In this document: one piece after another, positions 39,945 to 49,140 of the stretch
Numbering within the stretch: the stretch's first letter is position 1
Layout of the letters: each line of letters begins with the position of its first letter
NCBI GenBank assembly: GCA_021786195.1
Contig: JAJYNS010000013.1
Location: forward strand, 42,094 to 106,093
Length of the DNA stretch: 64,000 bases
Reading direction: 5' to 3'
From: Actinomycetes bacterium
GTDB lineage: Bacteria > Actinomycetota > Acidimicrobiia > Acidimicrobiales > Bog-793
Program-made: the position numbers and the translations under genes
Notes under the pieces: model-generated
The model's input: the letters and a program-made list of their open reading frames with translations, nothing else
The model's database searches: none
Told to the model about the DNA's origin: nothing

Positions 39945-42682
39945 AGGGTCTCCAGCCTGACGTCGTTGACGGCCGCCGAGGCGTCGATGAGCTCGGACGC
40001 CGAGCCTCCGGAGCCCGCCGAGAGCACGACCACGCCCCGCTCGAGGTGCTCGTCGGCGGCGACCGGCACGACGAGCTCGCCCCGGGCCGACCTGACCCGC
40101 GCCCGGTCGCCGTCGCCGAGGCCGAGCCTCGCGAGCTCCGCCGGATGTGCCGACAGCTCCGCCCTCGGCTCCAGCGGGGCCAGCGAAGGGCTCTTCGAGA
40201 CGAGCGTGCCGCCCTCGTACAGCCGGCGCCGGACGACCAACCGCTGGGAGTAGGCGTCGAGCCGGGGCGGGGCCGGCAGGCCGAGCGGTGGCGGGGCGCT
40301 GAGCACGGGCGGCCGGTCCACCGCCGGCTCCTCGAACCGCCGGGGAGCCGGTGACGCCCCGTCGAGGTGTTCGCCGGCCGGCGGTTCGGCCGCGCCGGCG
40401 CGCATCGGCGCGCCCTGCTCCTCGACCGAGGCGATCCCAGGGGTTGCGACCGGGTCGATCCTCCTCGGCACGGCGGGGCCCCTCGAGGGGACATGGCCCG
40501 GCGGGAGCGGGACGACGACGCCGTCTCGCGCTGCCGGGCTTCCGAGCAGGACCGGGTCGAGGCCCCGGTAGGCGGGGGCAAGGCGGGAGATCTCCTCGGT
40601 GATCCCCTCGACGCCGTCGAGGCCGAGGTCCGAGCCGAGCCGCCGGGCAAGCTCGGCGGCCACGACCCACGCCGGCCAGGCCCGGCCGGGAGGGACGACC
40701 TTCTGGGCGAGCCGGCTGACCCGCCCTTCGACGTTCGTCGTGGTCCCGGCGCGCTCGGCATCGCCCGCGACGGGAAGGACGAGGTCGGCGAGCTCGCAGG
40801 ACGCGTCGGCGTGCGTGCCGACCGAGACGAGGAACCCGACGCCCTCGAGCGCCTCGCGCGCCAGGCGCCGGTCGGGGAAGTCCTGCAGGGGGTCGGCCCC
40901 GAGCAGCAGGAGCATCTCGAGCTCCCCTGCAGCCGCCGCTCGCAGCATGCCCTCGGTGTCGAGGCCTCGAGCGGCGGGCAGCTCGGCGCCCCAGGCCCGG
41001 GAGTACCACTCCCTGCCCTCCCCGAGCGCCACCCGCCCGGGCAGGACGCCGGGCGACAGCCCCATGTCGAGCGCCCCCAGCACGTTCCCGCGGCACAGCG
41101 CCGGCAGGAAGCGGGCATCGGGGAGGGCCTCGTGCAGCAAGGCGGCGGACTCCGCCACTGCGGCCGCCGACTCCGCCGTCGACTGGCGCCCGAGCACGAC
41201 GACGACGCCGGCGCCATGGAGGGAGTGCCTCCCCTCACCGGCCTCCTCGCCGCCGGGCGCGCCGGCGAGGAGGGCGCGAGCCGCCTCGATCTCCGCCGCC
41301 CCGACGCCTGCAGCCTCGGACTGCGCCTGCGCGCCCGGCGCGAGCGCGGCGACGAGCTGCGCCACCTCTCCCGGCCGGTGCCTGAGCAGGACCTCGGCGA
41401 GCGGCGAGAGGGAGGTCGGGACCGGCGAGCACTCGACAAGGGCGACCCTCGACCTCGCCGCGGCGCGCAGCCTCAGGTAGAGCACGGGGAGCTCTTCGCG
41501 CAGGTCCCCGGCGAGGAGGAGCACGGCTCGAGCCGAGCAGGCCTCGTCGATCGTGGCCCGCGGCAGCCCGAGGACGAGCTCGGCAGGCAGCCCGTCGCCG
41601 AGCTGCGCGTCGAGCGAGTCGGTGCCGAGCACGGCCCGGGCGAGCTTGGACCACGCGTAGGCGTCTTCGTTGGACAGCCTGGCGCCGCCGATCACCCCGA
41701 TCGCCGAGCCTCTGGCCGAGCTCCGGGCCCGGCGGGCCTCGTCGGCGAGCACGCCGATCGCGTCGTGCCAGCTCGCCGGCACCAGCTCGCCCTCGTGCCG
41801 CACCAGGGGGGTGGTGAGCCGTGCAGGCGACGCCACGGCCTCGAAGCCGTAGCGGCCCTTGTCGCACAGCCAGCTCTGGTTGACCGGGACGCAGTCCACC
41901 CCGAGGTTGCGCACGAGCGCTCCGGCGGAGGACTGGGCGACCATCCGGCAGCCAAGGGCGCAGGTCGTGCAGGTCGTCTCCACCTGCTCGAGGTCCCACG
42001 GGCGCGCCTTGAAGCGGTAGGCGGGCGAGGTGAGGGCGCCCACCGGGCAGATCTGCACGGTGTTGCCGCTGAAGTACGACCCGAAGGGCACCGAGGTGAA
42101 GGGCGCGACCTCTATGTGGTCCCCTCGCCCAAGGAAGTCGATCTGCGCCTCGCCAGCGACCTCCTCCGCGAAGCGCGTGCACCGGGCGCACTGGATGCAG
42201 CGTTCCCGGTCCAGGTAGACGAGCGGGCCGATCTCGATCGGCTTCGCCCAGTGCCGCTTCTCCTCGAGGAAGCGGCTCTCCCCTGGCCCGTGCGAGAGGG
42301 CCTGGTCCTGGAGCGGGCACTCCCCGCCCTTGTCGCAGACGGGACAGTCGAGCGGGTGGTTGAGGAGGAGGAACTCGAGCACGCCCTCCTGGGCCTTTCG
42401 AGCGGGGGCCGAGCGCGTGAGGATCTCCTGGCCTTCGGCGACCCTCGTGAAGCACGCCGGCTGCAAGCTGAAGCCGCGCGGCCCGGAGACCTCGACCAGG
42501 CACATCCGGCACATGCCCACCGGCTCCATGTGCGGGTGGTAGCAGAAGCGGGGGATGTAGACCCCCGCCCGCTCGGCGACCTCGATGATGAGCTCGCCCG
42601 GCCGAGCCGAGACGAGGGAGCCGTCGATGCTCACCTGCACCGCCGCCTTCTCGCCGACGCCGGCGGCCGAGGGGTCGCTCAT
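39941..42682 (-). CDS. nuoG: NADH-quinone oxidoreductase subunit G
   Basis: The largest peripheral-arm subunit, 913 residues. The N-terminal [2Fe-2S] set is in CYHPHMEPVGMCRMC. The His-ligated N5 site is HPLDCPVCDKGGEC and the N4 set begins CIQCARC. The extra N7 cluster, found only in some bacteria, is indicated by CTTCALGC and WLCDKGRYG. A degenerate molybdopterin-type domain follows, then a Pro-rich linker at about residues 740-820 and an aspartate-decarboxylase-like barrel. The ATG overlaps the nuoF stop as ATGA. Confidence 0.95.
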   Translation of the reverse strand: MSDPSAAGVGEKAAVQVSIDGSLVSARPGELIIEVAERAGVYIPRFCYHPHMEPVGMCRMCLVEVSGPRGFSLQPACFTRVAEGQEILTRSAPARKAQEGVLEFLLLNHPLDCPVCDKGGECPLQDQALSHGPGESRFLEEKRHWAKPIEIGPLVYLDRERCIQCARCTRFAEEVAGEAQIDFLGRGDHIEVAPFTSVPFGSYFSGNTVQICPVGALTSPAYRFKARPWDLEQVETTCTTCALGCRMVAQSSAGALVRNLGVDCVPVNQSWLCDKGRYGFEAVASPARLTTPLVRHEGELVPASWHDAIGVLADEARRARSSARGSAIGVIGGARLSNEDAYAWSKLARAVLGTDSLDAQLGDGLPAELVLGLPRATIDEACSARAVLLLAGDLREELPVLYLRLRAAARSRVALVECSPVPTSLSPLAEVLLRHRPGEVAQLVAALAPGAQAQSEAAGVGAAEIEAARALLAGAPGGEEAGEGRHSLHGAGVVVVLGRQSTAESAAAVAESAALLHEALPDARFLPALCRGNVLGALDMGLSPGVLPGRVALGEGREWYSRAWGAELPAARGLDTEGMLRAAAAGELEMLLLLGADPLQDFPDRRLAREALEGVGFLVSVGTHADASCELADLVLPVAGDAERAGTTTNVEGRVSRLAQKVVPPGRAWPAWVVAAELARRLGSDLGLDGVEGITEEISRLAPAYRGLDPVLLGSPAARDGVVVPLPPGHVPSRGPAVPRRIDPVATPGIASVEEQGAPMRAGAAEPPAGEHLDGASPAPRRFEEPAVDRPPVLSAPPPLGLPAPPRLDAYSQRLVVRRRLYEGGTLVSKSPSLAPLEPRAELSAHPAELARLGLGDGDRARVRSARGELVVPVAADEHLERGVVVLSAGSGGSASELIDASAAVNDVRLETL

Positions 42683-44004
42683 CGCCGCCCACCCTCTCCT
42701 GCGGCGCCGTAGGGGCAGGCGCCCTCCTTGACGTGGAGGAGGAACTCGTCCCGGAACATCCGGATGCCCGACGCCACCGAGGAGGGGATCGACGGCCCGA
42801 GGACGCAGATCGTGGTCTGCCTCGGCGGCCAGGACACCCCCGGCGCGATGTTGTCGCACGCGTCCATCAAGACGTCCAGGTCCTCCTCCCGCCCGGCGCC
42901 GAGCTCGATCCGCCGCAGCATCTTCTCGATCCAGCCGCTCCCTTCGCGGCAAGGGGTGCACTGGCCGCAGGACTCCCGCCAGAAGAACCTCGAGATGCGC
43001 CAGGCCGCCCGGACGGCGCAGCTCGTCTCGTCCATCACGACGACCGAGCCCGAGCCGAGCATCGAGCCTGCCGCGCCGACGGCCTCCTGGTCCAGGCCGA
43101 GGTCGAGCCGCTCCGGACCGAACCACGGCGCCGAGACGCCTCCGGGGATGAAGGCCTTGAGCGCTGCCCCCCCGCGGACCCCGCCCCCGAGAGAGGGGTC
43201 GTAGACGAGGTCCCTGAAGGTCGTCTTCGACATCTCGAGCTCGTACCAGCCCGGCCGCTCGACCCTGCCCGAGAGCGCGAACAGCCTCGTGCCGGCCGAG
43301 GAGCCCTGCCCGAGCGCGGCGAAGGCCTCGCCGCCGTGGAGGACGATCCAGGGCAGGTTCGAGACCGTCTCGACGTTGTTGACGACCGTCGGCTCGCCAT
43401 AGAGGCCGATCGCCGCGGGGAAATAGGGGGGCTTGATGCGGGGGAAGCCCCTCTTGCCCTCCAGGCTCTCGAGCAGCGCGGTCTCCTCGCCGCAGATGTA
43501 GGCGCCGGCCCCGGGGTGGACGACGAGGTCGAGGGAGAACTCCGAGCCGAGGATGCGCGGCCCGAGCGCGCCGTAGGCGTAGGCGTCGTTGCACGCCTGC
43601 TGCAGGCGCTCCAGCCCGAGCGCGAACTCGCCCCGGCAGAAGACGAACGCCTGGCGCGCGCCGATCGCGTAGGCAGCGATGACGGCCCCCTCGATGATCT
43701 GGTGGGGGTCGTGCTCGATGAGGAGACGGTCCTTGAAGGTCGCCGGCTCGCTCTCGTCGCCGTTCACGACGAGGTAGGTCGTCGGAGACTTGCGCAGCAT
43801 CGACCACTTCCGCCCGGCGGGGAACCCCGCGCCGCCCCGGCCGAGCAGGCTCGCCTTGTCGACCTCCTCGCGGACGGCCTCCGGAGCCATCGAGAGGGCG
43901 GCCCGAAGGCCCTCGTAGCCGCCCGTCGAGAGATAGCCCTGGAGCGTGTGGGAGCCCTCCTGGCGGACCCTTCTCGTGACGATGGGCGCAGCGTCGGTGA
44001 TCAC
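42679..44004 (-). CDS. nuoF: NADH-quinone oxidoreductase subunit F
   Basis: The 441-residue NADH-binding subunit with FMN and cluster N3. LGRGGAGFPAGRKWS (FMN and NADH loop), VVNGDESEPATFKDR and GAGAYICGEETALLESLEGKRG are present. The [4Fe-4S] motif SCGQCTPCREG is near residue 345, with its fourth Cys in PYGA-CP order reversed near the C-terminus (GACPYGA). It takes electrons from NADH and passes them to NuoE and NuoG. The GTG start overlaps the nuoE stop as GTGA. Confidence 0.96.
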   Translation of the reverse strand: MITDAAPIVTRRVRQEGSHTLQGYLSTGGYEGLRAALSMAPEAVREEVDKASLLGRGGAGFPAGRKWSMLRKSPTTYLVVNGDESEPATFKDRLLIEHDPHQIIEGAVIAAYAIGARQAFVFCRGEFALGLERLQQACNDAYAYGALGPRILGSEFSLDLVVHPGAGAYICGEETALLESLEGKRGFPRIKPPYFPAAIGLYGEPTVVNNVETVSNLPWIVLHGGEAFAALGQGSSAGTRLFALSGRVERPGWYELEMSKTTFRDLVYDPSLGGGVRGGAALKAFIPGGVSAPWFGPERLDLGLDQEAVGAAGSMLGSGSVVVMDETSCAVRAAWRISRFFWRESCGQCTPCREGSGWIEKMLRRIELGAGREEDLDVLMDACDNIAPGVSWPPRQTTICVLGPSIPSSVASGIRMFRDEFLLHVKEGACPYGAAGEGGRR

Positions 44005-44642
44005 GGCCTCGCACCCCCTCCGCCCGGGCCGCCTCCGAGCCCCTCGCCGCCCGCCCCGCCCTCCTCTGCCGCCCCGTCTCCCGGCCCCTCCTGCCGGTGG
44101 GCGAGCAGCCCGACGGCCCGCTCGACCCGGCAGAGCACCCCGTGGGGAGGAACGACCTCGGACAGGGTTCCGGCGCGCAGCTCGGCGACGAGGGCGTCGA
44201 ACCCGGCCTCGTCCAGGGGGCCGAAGAAGCGGTGGTTCACCTGGGCGCACGGGGCGATGTCGCACCCGGCCAGGCACTCGGACTCCTCGAGGGTGAACTC
44301 GCCGTCCTCGGTCGTCTGGCCGACGTGCACGCCGAGGTGGGCCTCGGCGTGCTCGAGCAGCTCGTAGGCGCCGGCGAGCATGCAGGCGATGTTGGTGCAG
44401 ACCGCGACGACGTGGCGGCCCACCGGCTCGGTGTGCAGCATGTCGTAGAAGCTCGCCGTGCCCTGGACCTCGGCCGGGGTGATCCCCAGCAGGCCGGCGA
44501 TGTCCTCGATCGCCTCCGGCGTCAACCAGCCGTGCTGGGCCTGGGCGAGGTGGCACAGCGGGATCAGCGCCGAGCGGCGCTCGGGGTAGAGGGCGATGAG
44601 CCGGCGCGCCCGCTCGAGCTGCTCCTCCCCGAGGTGCCCCAT
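44001..44642 (-). CDS. nuoE: NADH-quinone oxidoreductase subunit E
   Basis: A 213-residue thioredoxin-like subunit carrying the off-path [2Fe-2S] cluster N1a. The four cysteines are in VCTNIAC and ECLAGC. The helical N-terminal part has the usual LIPLCHLAQAQHGWL. A C-terminal Gly/Glu/Arg tail of about 40 residues follows the conserved domain. The ATG shares one base with the nuoD stop (TGATG). Confidence 0.95.
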   Translation of the reverse strand: MGHLGEEQLERARRLIALYPERRSALIPLCHLAQAQHGWLTPEAIEDIAGLLGITPAEVQGTASFYDMLHTEPVGRHVVAVCTNIACMLAGAYELLEHAEAHLGVHVGQTTEDGEFTLEESECLAGCDIAPCAQVNHRFFGPLDEAGFDALVAELRAGTLSEVVPPHGVLCRVERAVGLLAHRQEGPGDGAAEEGGAGGEGLGGGPGGGGARP

Positions 44643-46090
44643 CAGCGGTCCACCTCCCCGAGCACCGGGTCGACCGAGGAGAGGATGGCGATCGCGTCGG
44701 CGAGCAGGCCCCCCCGGAGCAGCGCCGGGACGCTCTGGAGGTTCACGAAGCTCGGCGCCCGCCAGTGCATCCGGTAGGGCTTGTTCGATCCGTCGGAGAC
44801 GAGGTAGCACCCCACCTCGCCCCGAGGCGACTCCGTCCCCACGTAGACCTCCCCCGCCGGCGGCTCGAGGCCGCGGGTGAACAGCTTGAAGTGGTGGATG
44901 AGCGCCTCCATCGACTCGTCGATGCGCGCCCTCGGCGGCGGCGTCACCTTCTTGTCCTGCACCCTGTAGTCGCCGGGGGGCATCTTCTCGAGGACCTGCC
45001 GGACGATCCGGATCGACTCGCGGATCTCGTTCAGCCGCACGGCGTAGCGGTCGAAGGTGTCGCCCACCGTGCCGACGACGACGTCGAAGTCGACCTCGCC
45101 ATAGGCGAGGTAGGGCATCGAGCGTCGAAGGTCCCAGGCCACGCCGGCGGCCCTCAAGATCGGGCCCGTCGCGGACAACGCGACCGCGAGCTCGGGGCTG
45201 ATCACGCCGACGCCCTCGGTGCGCTCCCGGAAGATCGGCTGGCCGGTGAGCAGCTCGTCGTAGTCGCCGACTCGCGCCTCGATCGTGTCGCAGATCACCT
45301 CGACGTCGTCCTCCCAGCCGTCGGGAAGGTCGGCCGCGACGCCGCCGGGCCGGATGTAGTTGTGGTTCATCCTGAGCCCGGTCACCTTCTCGAAGAAGGA
45401 CAGCAGGAGCTCGCGCTCGCGAAAGCCGAAGATCATCATCGTCGTCGAGGCGAGGTCCATGCCGTTCGTCGCCGCCCAGATCACGTGCGAGGAGATGCGC
45501 TGCAGCTCGGCCATCAGCATGCGGATCCAGGTGGCCCGCGGCGGGATCTGGACGTCGAGCAGCTTCTCCACCGCGAGGCTGAAGGTGAGCTCGTTGCTCA
45601 GCGGCGCGAGGTAGTCCATGCGCGTGACGTTCGTCGCGCCCTGGAAGTAGGTGAGCTCCTCGGCCGTCTTCTCCATCCCGGTGTGCAGGTAGCCGATCAC
45701 CGGCTTGGAGCGCAGCACTGTCTCGCCCTCGAGCTCGAGCATCATGCGCAGCACGCCGTGGGTCGAGGGGTGCTGGGGGCCGAGGTTGATGATCATCGTC
45801 TCGCCCTCGCCGAAGCGCACGTTGTCGCGGTCGGGGTCGAGGGGCGCCTCGGCGGCGGAGTCCTCCGGGAGGCGGAGCACCGAGCCCTGCTCGATGAGCA
45901 GCTCGACCTCCTCGGTCGCCTCCTCGGGCGCGAGCTCCTGGGGACCCTCGCTGGTCTCGGCCTCGAGGCGCGCCTCGACGTCGGCGTCCAGCTCGCCGGC
46001 GAGGTCGACGCCGGGCTCCACCTCGTCGGGCGGCTCCGTCGGGGCACCGGGCGCCCGGCTCCCCGGACCGTGGGTCAGCTGGCCGGTCAT
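44642..46090 (-). CDS. nuoD: NADH-quinone oxidoreductase subunit D
   Basis: The 482-residue 49-kDa-type subunit that forms the quinone site with NuoB. NLGPQHPSTHGVLR (with the quinone-contact His), GYLHTGMEKTAE, NHNYIRPGGVAADLP and GEVGCYLVSDGSNKPYRMHWR are conserved. An acidic N-terminal extension of about 95 residues, rich in Glu and Asp, precedes the conserved domain. The ATG forms an ATGA overlap with nuoC. Confidence 0.96.
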   Translation of the reverse strand: MTGQLTHGPGSRAPGAPTEPPDEVEPGVDLAGELDADVEARLEAETSEGPQELAPEEATEEVELLIEQGSVLRLPEDSAAEAPLDPDRDNVRFGEGETMIINLGPQHPSTHGVLRMMLELEGETVLRSKPVIGYLHTGMEKTAEELTYFQGATNVTRMDYLAPLSNELTFSLAVEKLLDVQIPPRATWIRMLMAELQRISSHVIWAATNGMDLASTTMMIFGFRERELLLSFFEKVTGLRMNHNYIRPGGVAADLPDGWEDDVEVICDTIEARVGDYDELLTGQPIFRERTEGVGVISPELAVALSATGPILRAAGVAWDLRRSMPYLAYGEVDFDVVVGTVGDTFDRYAVRLNEIRESIRIVRQVLEKMPPGDYRVQDKKVTPPPRARIDESMEALIHHFKLFTRGLEPPAGEVYVGTESPRGEVGCYLVSDGSNKPYRMHWRAPSFVNLQSVPALLRGGLLADAIAILSSVDPVLGEVDR

Positions 46091-46611
46091 CTCGGGCCCG
46101 GCGCCTCTTTGAACTGGACGGGGACTCGGCCGACCCCGTAGTCCTTTCGCAGCGGGTGGCCCTCCCAGTCCTGGGGCATGAGGATGCGCGTCGGGTCCGG
46201 GTGACCCTCGAAGCGGATCCCGAACAGGTCGTAGGCCTCGCGCTCCATGTTCTCCGAGCCCGGGTAGAGGTGGAACAGCGTCGGCACGACCGGGTCTGCC
46301 TCGGGCACCTGGACCCGCAGCCGCACGTAGCGGCGACGCTCGTGGCTGAGGAGCTGGACGACCACCTCGAAGCGCTCGGGCGCCACGCCGGCGGGGAGCG
46401 CCCGGCCCATGTGGCGCAGGTAGTCGACGCCGCATAGGTCGATGCAGGTGAGGAAGCCCCCCCGCCTGAGCGCCGCCGCGGCCGGCACGTAGCGGTCAAG
46501 GGGCGGGAAGAGGATCTCGTCGCCCCGGGACCACGCCGCCGGGATGCCCTCCAGGCCGGTGACCGAGGCCGAGACCGGCTCGACCCCCTCGGGGGGCGAG
46601 GTGTCGAGCAT
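46087..46611 (-). CDS. nuoC: NADH-quinone oxidoreductase subunit C
   Basis: A 174-residue 30-kDa-type structural subunit of the connecting module. The C-terminal signature EREAYDLFGIRFEGHPDPTRIL, then WEGHPLRKDY, is exact. It is a separate gene, not fused to nuoD as in enterobacteria. The ATG at 46611 shares one base with the nuoB stop; a GTG at 46614 is an alternative giving GTGA overlap. Confidence 0.95.
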   Translation of the reverse strand: MLDTSPPEGVEPVSASVTGLEGIPAAWSRGDEILFPPLDRYVPAAAALRRGGFLTCIDLCGVDYLRHMGRALPAGVAPERFEVVVQLLSHERRRYVRLRVQVPEADPVVPTLFHLYPGSENMEREAYDLFGIRFEGHPDPTRILMPQDWEGHPLRKDYGVGRVPVQFKEAPGPR

Positions 46612-47195
46612 CACCGCGGGGTCCCGAGGTGGACCGGCCGCGGCAGAGGCTGGGTCCAGCCGGGAACCTCGGCGGCGAGGTCGACCCCGGCGCCCGAGCC
46701 CGAGTCGGACCGGCGCCTCGTGATCTCCCCGGTCCTCACCTTCTCGTGCAGGGTGAGGATCGCGTGGATGAGGGTCTGAGGGCTCGGCGGGCAGCCCGGC
46801 GCGTAGACGTCGACCGGGACGATCTCGTCGACGCCCTGGACGATCGCGTAGTTGTTGAACATCCCGCCGGTCGAGGCGCACACGCCCATGGAGATGACCC
46901 ACTTCGGCTCGACCATCTGGTCGTAGACCTGCCTGAGGACGGGCGCCATCTTCTGAGAGACCCGGCCGGCGACGATCATGAGGTCCGCCTGCCGAGGCGA
47001 GGGCCGGAACACCTCCATGCCGAAGCGCGCGAGGTCGAAGTCGGCGGCGCCGGCAGCCATCATCTCGATTGCGCAGCACGCCAGGCCGAAGGTCGCCGGC
47101 CACATGGAGTGCTCCCGGCACCAGTTGACGAACTCCTCGAGCTTGCCGGTCAGGAAGTTGTGGCTCAGCGACTCGAGCCCGCTCCAGGTCGCCAT
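46611..47195 (-). CDS. nuoB: NADH-quinone oxidoreductase subunit B
   Basis: A 194-residue subunit that holds the terminal cluster N2, next to the quinone. Its ligands are the tandem CC in [10 protein letters not shown], the Cys in [12 protein letters not shown] and the Cys in [10 protein letters not shown]. The ATG at 47195 is preferred, with AGGGGT upstream; GTG at 47201 is too close to that site. The last 30 residues are a variable tail. Confidence 0.95.
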   Translation of the reverse strand: MATWSGLESLSHNFLTGKLEEFVNWCREHSMWPATFGLACCAIEMMAAGAADFDLARFGMEVFRPSPRQADLMIVAGRVSQKMAPVLRQVYDQMVEPKWVISMGVCASTGGMFNNYAIVQGVDEIVPVDVYAPGCPPSPQTLIHAILTLHEKVRTGEITRRRSDSGSGAGVDLAAEVPGWTQPLPRPVHLGTPR

Positions 47196-47203
47196 CGGCA
47201 CCC

Positions 47204-47677
47204 CTACGCGGCGCGTCCCGAGCCCTCGTCACCCGTCCCGGTCGCGCCGTGGCGCCGGACGGTCGAGGCCGTCGTACGCTCTAGCCGCCCGGCGAGAGGA
47301 CGGACGCGCTTCACGGGGCCCCAGTCGAGCGACCCGGTCGAGAGCAGGTAGAGGAGCGAGAAGAAGACCGAGGCGGCGAAGACGACGATCTCGACGAGCC
47401 CGAAGCGCCCGAGCTGGCCGTAGACGACCGCCCAGGGGAACAGGAAGACGATCTCGATGTCGAAGATCACGTAGATCATCGCCACGACGTAGAAGCGCAC
47501 GGGGAATCGCTGAGCCGGCTCGTAGGTGGGCACGATGCCGCACTCGTAGGGCGCCTCCTTCGCCGCGGTCGGGCGCCGGGGTGCGAGCAGGCGCGAGGCG
47601 AGGACCGACAGGCCCGCGAACGCGAGGGCCAGCACGAACAAGACGAAGATCGGAAGGTAGCTGTCGAGGCTGCCCAT
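47204..47677 (-). CDS. nuoA: NADH-quinone oxidoreductase subunit A
   Basis: A 157-residue membrane subunit with three spans. The loop [20 protein letters not shown] includes the conserved Cys and acidic residues near the quinone channel. [13 protein letters not shown] is the second span. The family is about 120 residues, so the last 35, basic and polar, are an added tail. It is the first gene of the nuoA-N operon and has no Shine-Dalgarno before its ATG. Confidence 0.95.
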   Translation of the reverse strand: MGSLDSYLPIFVLFVLALAFAGLSVLASRLLAPRRPTAAKEAPYECGIVPTYEPAQRFPVRFYVVAMIYVIFDIEIVFLFPWAVVYGQLGRFGLVEIVVFAASVFFSLLYLLSTGSLDWGPVKRVRPLAGRLERTTASTVRRHGATGTGDEGSGRAA

Positions 47678-47688
47678 GGCTCGGGTCG

Positions 47689-47694
47689 GTTCTA
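47689..47694 (-). promoter_or_regulatory. -10 element for the nuo operon
   Basis: TAGAAC preceded by GG on the minus strand, 11 nt before the nuoA ATG, implying a leader of only a few bases. It faces the divergent promoter of the flavoprotein gene 39 nt away. No Rex-type palindrome (TTGTGAA-N4-TTCACAA) was found nearby. Confidence 0.4.
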
Positions 47695-47733
47695 CCACGG
47701 CCCGGCGCCCGCAGGCACATCCGCCACTGCCGG

Positions 47734-47739
47734 TAGTGT
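47734..47739 (+). promoter_or_regulatory. -10 element of leaderless geranylgeranyl-reductase transcript
   Basis: TAGTGT preceded by CGG, ending exactly 6 nt before the GTG at 47746 (spacer ctggcc). There is no Shine-Dalgarno. Confidence 0.55.
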
Positions 47740-47745
47740 CTGGCC

Positions 47746-49140
47746 GTGCCCGGCGACGTCGCCTTCGAGCAGGTGCCGCCGGGCCGGGACGAGCTCGGCT
47801 GCGACGTGCTCGTCGTCGGGGCGGGGCCCGCGGGCTCCGCCGCCGCGTACTGGCTCGCCCGGGCCGGCCACGACGTGCTCGTCCTCGAGAAGAAGCACTT
47901 CCCAAGGGCGAAGACCTGCGGCGACGGGCTCACGCCCCGGGCCGTCCGCCAGCTGGAGGAGATGGGCCTCGGCGACGAGATCGCCCGCTTCCACCGCTAC
48001 GAGGGCCTGCGGGCGATCGCCTTCGGCCGCGAGCTCGTCCTCGCCTGGCCGAGCCACCCGGACTTCCCCGGCCACGGCTACGTGGTCACCCGAGCGGAGC
48101 TCGACGCGCTCGTCGCGGCCCACGCCGAGAGGGCCGGGGCGACGCTCTGGCAGGGGGCCGAGGCGGTCGCCCCCCTCCTCGGCGGGAAAAGGACCGCCTC
48201 CCGGGCCTCCGCGACCCAGGGCGCCGCCGCCCCGGCCGGCGGGGCCGTCGTCCGTGACGCCTCGAGCGGCCGGCTGCGCGAGGTCCGGGCGCGCTATGTC
48301 GTCGTCGCCGACGGCGCGCTCTCCCGCTTCGGGCGCGAGCTCGGCGCACGGCGAGACCGCTCGAGGCCGCTCGGGCTGGCCCTTCGCGGCTACTTCCGCT
48401 CGCCCCGCCACGCCGAGGCGCTGATCGAGTCCCACCTCGACATCCGCGACCGGCACGGCGCCGTCGTCCCCGGCTACGGCTGGGTGTTCCCGCTCGGGGA
48501 CGGGAGGGTGAACGTCGGCGTCGGGCTGCTGTCGACCTCGGACCGCTGGCGCGGCGCCAACACGACGCGCCTGATGGAGGCCTTCCTCGAGCAGGCGCCG
48601 GCGTCGTGGTGCCTCACCCCGGAGTCCTCGCTCGGGCCCCCGACGGGCGGCAGGCTGCCGATGGGGCTCTCGGTGGGCCCCCATGCCGGACCCGACTACC
48701 TCCTCGCCGGCGACGCCGGCGGCTCGATCAACCCCTTCAACGGCGAGGGGATCGCCTACGCGCTCGAGACCGGCCGGCTCGCCGCCGAGGTGGTCGACGA
48801 GGCCCTGGGCTCCGGCAGGCCCGAGGCGCTCGCCGAGTACGGCTCGCGGCTCGAGGCCGCCTACGGCCCCTACTACCGCGTCGGGAGCGCCTTCTCCAGG
48901 CTGCTCGGGCGCGAGGGGACGATGCGGCTTCTCGTCGGCACCGGGATGCGCTCCGCCACGGTCATGTCCTGGGTGCTGAGGATCATGTCGAACCTGCTCC
49001 GCGACTCCGAGCTCGGCCCGCCGGAGGCCGCCTATCGCGCCGCGGCGCTGGCGAGCTCCCTCGCGGCGTCCCGGGCGGCCTCCACGGTCCGCGCCACCTC
49101 GTCCTCGCCATGGGCGAGCGAGGTGAACACGACCTCGTAG
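47746..49140 (+). CDS. Geranylgeranyl reductase family flavoprotein (menaquinone reductase-like)
   Basis: A 464-residue FAD-dependent oxidoreductase. The FAD-binding VVGAGPAG is at 23-30, KTCGDGLTPRAV is the family's substrate-site motif, and LLAGDAGGSINPFNGEGIAYALETG is the second FAD motif. Actinobacterial homologues beside nuo (such as MenJ) saturate an isoprene unit of menaquinone. That role fits here because complex I reduces menaquinone. The final 36 residues are read antisense to the hemL 3' end, a 109-nt overlap, and are probably an unconserved tail. Confidence 0.85.
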   Translation: MPGDVAFEQVPPGRDELGCDVLVVGAGPAGSAAAYWLARAGHDVLVLEKKHFPRAKTCGDGLTPRAVRQLEEMGLGDEIARFHRYEGLRAIAFGRELVLAWPSHPDFPGHGYVVTRAELDALVAAHAERAGATLWQGAEAVAPLLGGKRTASRASATQGAAAPAGGAVVRDASSGRLREVRARYVVVADGALSRFGRELGARRDRSRPLGLALRGYFRSPRHAEALIESHLDIRDRHGAVVPGYGWVFPLGDGRVNVGVGLLSTSDRWRGANTTRLMEAFLEQAPASWCLTPESSLGPPTGGRLPMGLSVGPHAGPDYLLAGDAGGSINPFNGEGIAYALETGRLAAEVVDEALGSGRPEALAEYGSRLEAAYGPYYRVGSAFSRLLGREGTMRLLVGTGMRSATVMSWVLRIMSNLLRDSELGPPEAAYRAAALASSLAASRAASTVRATSSSPWASEVNTTS

